Source: Bifidobacterium boum (lineage in GTDB: Bacteria; Actinomycetota; Actinomycetes; Actinomycetales; Bifidobacteriaceae). From it: 64,000 nt of DNA. The stretch's first letter is position 1, and every line of letters starts with the position of its first letter. Below the pieces are notes generated by a model. That model was not told where the DNA came from, made no database searches, and saw nothing but the letters and a program-made list of their open reading frames with translations. Shown here piece after piece: positions 50,971 to 58,442 of the stretch. The stretch lies in the NCBI RefSeq assembly GCF_000741535.1, contig NZ_JGYQ01000007.1:1-64000 (forward strand), in the 5' to 3' direction. Both the position numbers and the translations under genes were made by a program.

Positions 50971-51255
50971 ATGGACATCTCCAACGCAACGGCGCTCGCA
51001 TCCGCGATCGTCGCACTCGTCGCACCGGCACTGGTGCAGGCGTTCAAGAAATACATCCCAGCCGATTACGTCGGACTGGCAAGCCTCGGCTCATCCATCA
51101 TCCTCGGCGTCATCGCCGTCGGCGCTACCGGAGGCTTCAACCACGCGACATGGGCAGTGGCGCTCGCCGCAGTGGTGGGCGTCGCGCAGGCCGTGTACGT
51201 GCTGGTCAATCAGGCATTCGGCGGCAAGCTCAGCAAGACTCAAATCTCTGACTAA
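50971..51255 (+). CDS. Holin
   Basis: 94 residues with hydrophobic segments at about 8-25, 37-55 and 60-82 and a charged C-terminus (GGKLSKTQISD), the usual form of phage holins of Gram-positive hosts. AGAAAGGATCAAA precedes ATG. Last gene of the prophage. Confidence 0.85.
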   Translation: MDISNATALASAIVALVAPALVQAFKKYIPADYVGLASLGSSIILGVIAVGATGGFNHATWAVALAAVVGVAQAVYVLVNQAFGGKLSKTQISD

Positions 51256-51267
51256 GAGTCCATATAT

Positions 51268-51308
51268 AGCCCCTTCCGTGGTATTCGCTCCATGGAAGGG
51301 GCTTTTTC
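51268..51308 (+). terminator. Terminator of the late operon
   Basis: A 14-bp stem (51268-51281 with 51290-51303; one non-paired step) followed by TTTTTC, 13 bases past the holin stop. Confidence 0.9.
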
Positions 51309-51316
51309 TTCATTCC

Positions 51317-51347
51317 GCATACATTCCGCATACAAACCACATACAAA
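51317..51347. promoter_or_regulatory. Integrase arm-type sites, right prophage end
   Basis: GCATACATT (51317-51325), GCATACAAA (51328-51336) and ACATACAAA (51339-51347), each 11 bases apart, in the 170-base gene-free stretch before attR. They match the left-end pair at 14936-14954. Confidence 0.6.
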
Positions 51348-51476
51348 GACCGTCACGTTGCATCCCATACAGTCATAACCAGTCACAACTTGCAGGATGG
51401 CAAAAGCGTTGAAATACCAACGTTTCCCAATCTCCAAACATTCTGTCAAACCAAACCTAAGAACCACCAGATATAA

Positions 51477-51513
51477 CAGGATGTCGCAGGTTCAAATCCT
51501 GTCAGCCCGACCG
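51477..51513. repeat. attR core (tRNA-Pro 3' fragment)
   Basis: 37 bases identical to attL at 36 positions; the T-loop copy reads TTCAAAT instead of TTCGAAT. It is followed by the original host terminator. Confidence 0.93.
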
Positions 51514-51519
51514 CAAAAG

Positions 51520-51555
51520 CCAAATCGTTGGGGGTCCAATGATTTGGTTTTTTCC
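51520..51555 (+). terminator. Displaced host tRNA-Pro terminator
   Basis: CCAAATCGTTG/CAATGATTTGG hairpin (one wobble) followed by TTTTTTCC. Before integration this directly followed tRNA-Pro. Confidence 0.85.
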
Positions 51556-51646
51556 TTTCCAAGACTCACCATGACATGTCACCGTGGCATGACGCTGCAA
51601 GTGACCGTAGCACAATGACGAATACCGATTCACGAAAGGCAATTAT

Positions 51647-53080
51647 ATGGACGGATGGCGCTCCCACCTGGATGCTCCAAACGGCGAGGACGACACGGCC
51701 CCGACACCGGTCGACATGGATTCATCATCGTACCATGATTCAGCTTTTCCCTTCGAGGAATCGTCGGCCGACACATCCGCGGATCAGGAGCTCGATATCT
51801 TTTCCAAGAAGACATCGCCGTTTGCCGCATTGCAGCCCTCGTCGTGTATCGTCGCAGTTGTCGTCATCATCGTGGCGCTTATCGCGGCTTCGCTTATCTT
51901 GCCTCGGGTTAAGGCGCCGCGTGAACTGGTTGCCTCGTATGTCCGTGCCGTTGCGAATGGCGATTTCGAACATGCTACACAACTCGCCAACCCAAATGTG
52001 CCGCAATCCGCGCGTGCACTGTTCGCCCACGGCGTGCTGGATGCCAATCATCGCATCACATCGTATGACATCGATTTCAAGCACGAATCCTTCTCGCCGT
52101 TGCAATACTCGGTTCATATGTTCTACACTCTGGGCAATAAGCAAGGGGAACAATATCGTGGTTCAAGCATACTCCGCCTGCACATGAAGCCCAATGGCTC
52201 ATGGGCGTTTGATGATAGCCTGCTCAACGTGATGAAACTGCCACGGTCCGAACGATTCACGGTGAATGGTGTGCCAGTGTCCGATACCGGTTTCAACCTG
52301 AACTCGATATGTCCTACATCGAAGAAATACTGCAAGAGCAAGTTAATGCTTGACATCGACAACGATGATTTCTATGTTCCCGCATACCCAGGCATCTATG
52401 CGGTCAGCACGCCTCTACCTGCGGACAATCCGAAACTGTTCACCGTTGTCCAACGACATTTCTTCATTCCGTATGGTTCCTCCAATACGCGAGTTCCTGA
52501 AACATCCGGAACCGATGGTGACAACGCTGCCGGCAGCGCCGACGGTTCCGGCAATACGGATGGTTCCGACGCCACCAGTACTGACGATACCGAATCAGAC
52601 CGTTATCGCTACGGTGAAACACGTTCCGACGACGGCACATGGGTTGCCGTCGTCAATGCGAGTTTGTCATATTCCTTCTCCATTGACTATGATTTCACCG
52701 ATCAAGCCAAGACTTCGATGTTGCGACAGTTGGACGTTCATACGCGCAGCTGCGTCAGCAAGCTCAATGCGCGTGACCTGTCAGACAACACGTGCACGTT
52801 CATCTCGAAATACCTCGATCCGCAAGTCTATTCCGCGTGGACGGTCACGTACACACCAGGCAAGCTCAGCAGCGACTCACTGTACATAAGCGAGTGCAAA
52901 CCACAGAACAACGGAACAATCGTGTGCGATGTATTCGACGGCGTACACGGCAAGCTTACGCTAAATCGCACAACCAGCGGCGGCAATTCCTACCGCTCAC
53001 AGCTTAGTTTCTGGCACTCCACCGATAACACCATGGTTGTCGACAAAGATTGCGTCACACCTGTTTTCGCCACACATTGA
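51647..53080 (+). CDS. Hypothetical membrane-anchored protein
   Basis: 477 residues. An acidic Ser/Asp-rich cytosolic start (1-50) is followed by one membrane helix (about 68-88) and a large extracellular part. Residues 92-130 (ELVASYVRAVANGDFEHATQLANP) look like the helix-loop start of DUF4878/NTF2-like lumenal domains. A Gly/Asp/Thr-rich low-complexity linker spans about 285-325. Four C-terminal cysteines may pair. First host gene after the prophage. Function unknown. Confidence 0.7.
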   Translation: MDGWRSHLDAPNGEDDTAPTPVDMDSSSYHDSAFPFEESSADTSADQELDIFSKKTSPFAALQPSSCIVAVVVIIVALIAASLILPRVKAPRELVASYVRAVANGDFEHATQLANPNVPQSARALFAHGVLDANHRITSYDIDFKHESFSPLQYSVHMFYTLGNKQGEQYRGSSILRLHMKPNGSWAFDDSLLNVMKLPRSERFTVNGVPVSDTGFNLNSICPTSKKYCKSKLMLDIDNDDFYVPAYPGIYAVSTPLPADNPKLFTVVQRHFFIPYGSSNTRVPETSGTDGDNAAGSADGSGNTDGSDATSTDDTESDRYRYGETRSDDGTWVAVVNASLSYSFSIDYDFTDQAKTSMLRQLDVHTRSCVSKLNARDLSDNTCTFISKYLDPQVYSAWTVTYTPGKLSSDSLYISECKPQNNGTIVCDVFDGVHGKLTLNRTTSGGNSYRSQLSFWHSTDNTMVVDKDCVTPVFATH

Positions 53081-53229
53081 CATGGACACAGAAATCCACG
53101 CATACGCCTAAATGCTACACCGCCTCCATCCTGCTGTTCAATCGTAACGGCTTTGGCTGAAAAGCCCGCATCGCCGCCCCTCTATCGCTGGCGATACAAT
53201 GGCCTCAGTCAGACAGAGAGGAGACCAAG

Positions 53230-54540
53230 GTGGGGCGCAATCAGCGGGCTGAATCGTTCGGGCTTATTTCCTGCGTCATCTGTGCGGCGGTCGGATTCAT
53301 GGCGATGACGTTGTATCGCGCTCACGCTCCCGCGATCTGGCAGCTCACCCAACGCACGTTCACCGCATGCGCCGCAATCGACGCCGCATGCGCGGTCTTC
53401 TCGTTCATCGTCGGATACACGCATTTCTCCCGCTCGCTGCACGAGCAGCGCCATTGGTATCTCGTAGTACGCCGGCTGTTCGAGGTCCTCGCCCTATCCG
53501 TGGTCTACGGGTCGACGATATTCCTGACATCCTTCATGTTCCTCGACATGATCAACGGGATGATGGGCAAGGCCATGAGCGGATACCTCCCCGCAATCTG
53601 CGCGGCGTTCTGCGCAATCTTCGGCTACGTCACGTTCGTGCAAGCGGAGTTGATGAACGCGAAAACCTTGGCATCGCTGCTGTCGTTCTTCATCATCGCA
53701 GGCGTGAGCACCGCCGGCTCGACCAGCGACGACCCGTATTGGGCGAACAACAATTTCTCTCAGTTGGGTGACCGCACCACGTTCGCCGCGCGCATGTTCA
53801 ATTCCACGCTCATGCTTGGCGGCATTTGCATCGTCATCATCAGCTACTTCGCCATCACCGAACTGGTAGCAAACTACCGGCAACGGTTGCGCTGGCATGG
53901 CGATGCGACCAAACTAGGGTCGGGCCCTATCCCCCATTTCGTTCAGCGCACCGTTATTCTCGCTATCCTGTTGACGCTCGCCGGCATTGAATTCTTCGGC
54001 ATCGGCATGTTCCGCTACACGCCCCACCCCATCCTGCACAACGTGTTCGCCAGAAGCCTTCCCGGCGTCATGGGTATTCTGCTTATCGCACTGCCCTGGC
54101 TGGCTCCACAACTGTCAAAAGCCGTCTACGTGATTTCCGATCTCGCGATTGTGGTGTGCGCGTATGCGGGCGTCATCTGGCTGGAGGGCAACAATACGCT
54201 CACCAATGTCGAAGCGCTTGCCGGACTGCTGTTTCTCGGATGGTTTGTCGTGTTCACCCGGCAGATTGCCGCGATTGAAACCGACCGTATGCAAGCGCAA
54301 CTGCTTCACGCGCAGTATGATGCGGCGACAGCCAATCCTACGGCTGACAGCATGCGAACCGTTCCCATCCCTGTGAATGTGCCGGTCACCCGTGAATCGT
54401 CCGCGAACAATACGCCGGACGCCCATGACGGTACGAGTGGAAAGCGGCATCATTGGCACTGGCCTCGCCGCCACGAGAACGGGATCTCAGGGACAGCGGT
54501 CGAGCCGTCCCTGGAATCCCGTCTCGCATCCGACCAGTGA
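53230..54540 (+). CDS. Polytopic membrane protein, unknown
   Basis: 436 residues from GTG 53230 with about nine hydrophobic helices between residues 10 and 345 and a long hydrophilic C-terminus (about 350-436, with KRHHWHWPRRHEN). No transporter motif is recognised. GAGGAGACC lies just upstream of the start. TACAAT at 53195-53200 may be its -10. Confidence 0.7.
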   Translation: MGRNQRAESFGLISCVICAAVGFMAMTLYRAHAPAIWQLTQRTFTACAAIDAACAVFSFIVGYTHFSRSLHEQRHWYLVVRRLFEVLALSVVYGSTIFLTSFMFLDMINGMMGKAMSGYLPAICAAFCAIFGYVTFVQAELMNAKTLASLLSFFIIAGVSTAGSTSDDPYWANNNFSQLGDRTTFAARMFNSTLMLGGICIVIISYFAITELVANYRQRLRWHGDATKLGSGPIPHFVQRTVILAILLTLAGIEFFGIGMFRYTPHPILHNVFARSLPGVMGILLIALPWLAPQLSKAVYVISDLAIVVCAYAGVIWLEGNNTLTNVEALAGLLFLGWFVVFTRQIAAIETDRMQAQLLHAQYDAATANPTADSMRTVPIPVNVPVTRESSANNTPDAHDGTSGKRHHWHWPRRHENGISGTAVEPSLESRLASDQ

Positions 54541-54570
54541 GCGGGCTGCAGTACGCTTGAACAGGATGAA

Positions 54571-56712
54571 TCAGAACAGTTCATCCTTATTCGCGTTATC
54601 AGCGCTCATGAGCAACAGGAAACTGCGTGACTGCGCTGTAATGTCGAAACCTGCTTCGTAACTCAATTCCGGCCCATCAGGATTGTACGTGTCAACCATC
54701 AACTGCCATTTGGAACCGTATTTCTCATCCGGCAGGGTGAACATGATCGGCTCGTAATGCGCGTTGAAAATCAGGATGAAATCGTTGTCGATCATCTGAT
54801 TGCCATACCAGTCGCTCTCGGGAATGTCTTTGCCGTTCAAGTACACCATCATGGATGAGGCATGCGTGTTCTGCCAGTCGTCCATATCCATGATCCGGCC
54901 GAGATGGTCGAACCATTCGACTTGCGGGATGGTGGTCTCGTTATCACCCTGCGTGCGACCGGTGAAGAACCGCCGCCGATGCAGCACCGGATGGTCAAGC
55001 CGCAAGTGGACCATCTTGCTGACGAACTTGAGCAGATTCTTCTGATCATCCGTCAGATTCCAGTTGGTCCAGGAAATCTCGTTATCCTGACAGTACGCGT
55101 TGTTGTTGCCCTGCTGGGTGCGCGCAACCTCATCACCGCCGCAAATCATCGGGATGCCTTGGCTCACCAGCAGGGTGGCGAACATGTTGCGCATCTGCCG
55201 CTGGCGCAGCTCATTGACGTCACGAATGCTGGTCGGGCCTTCAACACCGCAGTTCCACGAACGGTTGTTGTTTTCGCCATCGCGATTGCCTTCACCATTG
55301 GCTTCATTATGCTTGCTGTTGTAGCTGACCAGATCGTTCATGGTGAATCCGTCATGCGCGGTGATGAAGTTCACTGACGCGACAGGCCTACGGCCATTTT
55401 GCTCGTACAAGTCCGAGCTGCCCATCAGTCGGCTCGCGAACTCAGGCAATGTGGACGGTTGCGAACGCCAGAAATCACGGACACAATCACGGTATCTGCC
55501 ATTCCATTCGGACCAGCTGGACGGGAATCCGCCGACCTGATAGCCGCCGGAACCCAAATCCCACGGTTCTGCGATGAGCTTGACCCGGGAAATCACCGGA
55601 TCCTGCTCAACGATGTCGAAGAACGCGGAAAGCTTATCAACCTCTTGGAACTGGCGCGCCAATGTCGCCGCAAGGTCGAAACGGAACCCGTCAACATGCA
55701 TTTCCGTCACCCAGTACCGCAGGCTGTCGGTGATCAGACGCAACGCGTACGGCGAGCGCATGAGCAGCGAATTGCCGGTGCCGGTGGTGTCGAAGTAATG
55801 GCGCTGGTCGTTGTCCACAAGCCGGTAGTAGGCCATGTTGTCGATGCCGCGGAAGCTTAACGTCGGCCCGTAGTTGCTGCCTTCGGCGGTATGGTTGTAG
55901 ACGACGTCGAGGATGACTTCCATACCGGCATGATGGTAGGCCTTGACCATCGACTTGAATTCGTTGACTTGTTCGCCGCGCTCCCCCGAACTGGAGTACG
56001 AGTTTTGCGGGGCGAAGAAACCGATGGTGTTGTACCCCCAGTAGTTACTCAAACCTTTCTCCTGGAGGAAGGAATCGTTGACGAACTGGTGGATCGGCAT
56101 GAGTTCGATGGCGGTGACGCCGAGCTTTTTCAAGTATTCGATGACACCCGGGTAGGCCAGTCCCGCGTAAGTGCCGCGAATATCCGGGGGCACCTGCTTG
56201 TTGAGGTTGGTCATGCCGCGCACATGCGCTTCATAAATCACCGAATCATGGTACGGAATGAACGGATGCTGATCGTTGCCCCAGTCGAAGTACGGGTTGA
56301 TGACCGCGGCCTTCATCGTGTGGGCTGCGGAATCGAGCGTGTTCATGTCGTGCGTGTCGTCCGGGCTGCGGAACCAGTACGAGTACAGGCTTTCATCACC
56401 GTCGATGTTGCCTTCGATCGCTTTGGCGTACGGATCCAATAGCAGCTTGTGCGGGTTGCAACGCAACCCGTGGTCGGGGTCGTACGGACCGTAGACGCGA
56501 TACCCGTAGCGTTGACCAGGCTGGATGCCTGGCAGGTAATTGTGCCACACATACGAGTTCTGTTCGGTCATTTCCACGCGCGTCTCATGATCATGCTCAT
56601 CGAACAGGCACAGTTCAACTTTGTCTGCCACCTGTGAGAACAATGCGAAATTCACGCCCGCGCCATCATAGCTTGCTCCGAGCGGAAACATGGAACCAGG
56701 TCTGATTTGCAT
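54571..56712 (-). CDS. glgX: Glycogen debranching enzyme (GlgX/isoamylase type)
   Basis: 713 residues, GH13. An N-terminal CBM48 domain (about 8-95: FPLGASYDGAGVNFALFSQVADKVELCLFD) is followed by the (beta/alpha)8 barrel with conserved regions DVVYNHTAEG, the nucleophile in VDGFRFDLAAT, the acid/base in IAEPWDLG, and FITAHDGFT. It hydrolyses alpha-1,6 branches of limit dextrins or glycogen. Convergent with the upstream membrane protein gene. Length normal. Confidence 0.95.
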   Translation of the reverse strand: MQIRPGSMFPLGASYDGAGVNFALFSQVADKVELCLFDEHDHETRVEMTEQNSYVWHNYLPGIQPGQRYGYRVYGPYDPDHGLRCNPHKLLLDPYAKAIEGNIDGDESLYSYWFRSPDDTHDMNTLDSAAHTMKAAVINPYFDWGNDQHPFIPYHDSVIYEAHVRGMTNLNKQVPPDIRGTYAGLAYPGVIEYLKKLGVTAIELMPIHQFVNDSFLQEKGLSNYWGYNTIGFFAPQNSYSSSGERGEQVNEFKSMVKAYHHAGMEVILDVVYNHTAEGSNYGPTLSFRGIDNMAYYRLVDNDQRHYFDTTGTGNSLLMRSPYALRLITDSLRYWVTEMHVDGFRFDLAATLARQFQEVDKLSAFFDIVEQDPVISRVKLIAEPWDLGSGGYQVGGFPSSWSEWNGRYRDCVRDFWRSQPSTLPEFASRLMGSSDLYEQNGRRPVASVNFITAHDGFTMNDLVSYNSKHNEANGEGNRDGENNNRSWNCGVEGPTSIRDVNELRQRQMRNMFATLLVSQGIPMICGGDEVARTQQGNNNAYCQDNEISWTNWNLTDDQKNLLKFVSKMVHLRLDHPVLHRRRFFTGRTQGDNETTIPQVEWFDHLGRIMDMDDWQNTHASSMMVYLNGKDIPESDWYGNQMIDNDFILIFNAHYEPIMFTLPDEKYGSKWQLMVDTYNPDGPELSYEAGFDITAQSRSFLLLMSADNANKDELF

Positions 56713-56792
56713 GATTCCAGTATCTCACGTTTTAGGCTTCCGCGTTGCGCAATTGCAGACGCGTGTTCTGCCGCACGGGGTCCGTATGCCGT

Positions 56793-57428
56793 TCAGCGTG
56801 TCCGGCGCAACATTTCATGCTGGATGGCGATGATCGCGTTCGATTCCGTCACCGGGGTGTCGAGCAGTTGCCGCCAGGTGACCCACGCGGATTCGACGTG
56901 TTCGTCGGCGTCGAAGCGGCGGTCTTCAGTATGCCAACGGTCAAGATGAATCACCATGATGTGTGCGAGCTCGTCGGTCATGCCTTCGGACGAATAGTAG
57001 GCGCCCGCATGATCGAACCGGACGGCGGCATCGTCGGGGACGGTTCCGGTTTCCTCCGCAAGCTCCCTCAAGGCCGCCTGCTCAGGGTTCTCGCCCTTGT
57101 CCATCAGTCCGGCGGGCAGACCGTAGGCGAACCGGTCGGAACCGATGCGGTATTCACGTTCGATCAGATACCGGTCACCGGGCACGTCATGGACCAGCAT
57201 GACCACGCATGGGGCGTGCCGAATGATTTGCCGCCTGATCCGCGTGGTCCCGCCGCTAACGAGCGGCAGATCGAGTTCGACATCATCCACGGTGAAAATC
57301 GGTCCACGGAACACCGTGGTTGTTGATGCGATGGTGACGGCACCGTTCATATCAACGCCATCGGATGATGCGTCAAGCAAACGCTCCATACTGTGTTCCG
57401 CCGCACTGTCAGTATGCTGGTCTTCCAT
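56793..57428 (-). CDS. Nudix hydrolase, ADP-ribose pyrophosphatase-like
   Basis: 211 residues with a complete Nudix box, GLMDKGENPEQAALRELAEETG (G-x5-E-x7-R-E-x2-E-E-x-G; about 109-130). Preceded by RFAYGLPA as in ADP-ribose pyrophosphatases. I chose ATG 57428 for its AAGGAGAG; a longer ORF start lacks it. Removes nucleoside diphosphate derivatives such as ADP-ribose; the exact substrate is not fixed by sequence. Confidence 0.85.
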   Translation of the reverse strand: MEDQHTDSAAEHSMERLLDASSDGVDMNGAVTIASTTTVFRGPIFTVDDVELDLPLVSGGTTRIRRQIIRHAPCVVMLVHDVPGDRYLIEREYRIGSDRFAYGLPAGLMDKGENPEQAALRELAEETGTVPDDAAVRFDHAGAYYSSEGMTDELAHIMVIHLDRWHTEDRRFDADEHVESAWVTWRQLLDTPVTESNAIIAIQHEMLRRTR

Positions 57429-57492
57429 CGTGCTCTCCTTGTTTCGGTTCGCCCTGCATGCGTGATCTTGAACGGTGGCGTACACGCATCCG

Positions 57493-58380
57493 TCAGCGCA
57501 CCACCATGTCCCACGGGTCGGTTCTCATGGTAATCCACCATGCCGTCAGGCTTTGCCCGGTCCGTGCTTGCACTGCGGCAGGCACGTCTTCAAGCGCGTA
57601 ACGGAACCATAGGGATTCGATGGCCGAATGCGGGGTGTTGATCAGCGCGGGGCGCATATGCTTGTCGCCGCTGCCCGCATGCAATCCGCGACGTCTGAGT
57701 TCGGCTTCCCAACGCGCCTGTTCGAGCGCATCGGTTGCGGGATGATGCCGCAAATCGGATGTGACATACACGTCGACGCCGCTGGCACGCACCTCGTCGA
57801 ACATGGAGTCGCCCGATCCCGGGAGCACGGCGACCGTACGGACGGGAGCGTCAAGATCTCCCGCAACCTGAATGCCATACTCCGTGTGAGGTAGTTCATG
57901 CGCGACACGTTTGGCGAAATCACGCAACGGAATCGGTTCGGCGAGACGCCCCACCCGTCCGGTGCCAACCGGATGAGCGGACTCGGGGTCGTCGATCGGC
58001 GTCAACGGCCGCTGATCGAGTAGTCCGAACGCGTCGGCGGCTGCCTGCCCTACACCACGGTATGCGGCGTCCGCGTTCGTGTGCCCCACCCACAGCGCGC
58101 AACCGTTGCGGTACAGTTCGCTGACAATCGCACCGTGTACGCCGGCTCCCGACACTTCGTGGACCGCACGGAACAGCAGCGGATGGTGGCAGACCAGCAG
58201 GTCGGCATGCCCGCTGACCGCCTGCTCAACCACCGCACGCGTGGGGTCGGCGGCGAACGCGATACGCGTGACCGGAGCGTCAAGATCGCCGACAATCAGC
58301 CCGGGCGCATCCCATGATTCCGCGTACCGCAACGGGTAGAGCGTTTCCAGCACATCGGTGACCTGCTGCAGGTTCGGCAT
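57493..58380 (-). CDS. Nif3-family dinuclear-metal-centre protein
   Basis: 295 residues. Signature parts: SWDAPGLIVGD (about 24), DLLVCHHPLLFRAV (metal-binding His pair, about 66-79), VGHTNADAAYRGV (about 105-117), GSGDSMFDEV and the late DLRHHPATDA and GDKHMRPA (metal ligands). The family forms hexamers; a GTP cyclohydrolase-like activity has been suggested, but its function is not settled. ATG 58380 has GAGGGA upstream. It lies between the Nudix gene and polA on the same strand. Confidence 0.85.
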   Translation of the reverse strand: MPNLQQVTDVLETLYPLRYAESWDAPGLIVGDLDAPVTRIAFAADPTRAVVEQAVSGHADLLVCHHPLLFRAVHEVSGAGVHGAIVSELYRNGCALWVGHTNADAAYRGVGQAAADAFGLLDQRPLTPIDDPESAHPVGTGRVGRLAEPIPLRDFAKRVAHELPHTEYGIQVAGDLDAPVRTVAVLPGSGDSMFDEVRASGVDVYVTSDLRHHPATDALEQARWEAELRRRGLHAGSGDKHMRPALINTPHSAIESLWFRYALEDVPAAVQARTGQSLTAWWITMRTDPWDMVVR

Positions 58381-58442
58381 ATTCCCTCGCTTTCTTGCCG
58401 GTATGGTCATTCACGTGGCGCGATCCGGCGTCCGACTCGGCT

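Larger units (their letters stand above)
14843..51513. mobile_element. Integrated temperate siphovirus prophage (36.7 kb)
   Basis: Bounded by 37-bp attL and attR copies of the tRNA-Pro 3' half. Gene order is classical: integrase next to attL, leftward lysogeny genes, a divergent switch, early replication genes, then terminase, head, tail and lysis genes up to attR. A long tape measure, major tail protein and G/GT chaperone indicate a siphovirus with a non-contractile tail. No gene required for a plaque-forming phage is obviously broken, apart from a lost diversity-generating retroelement. Whether it can be induced cannot be read from sequence. Confidence 0.95.
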
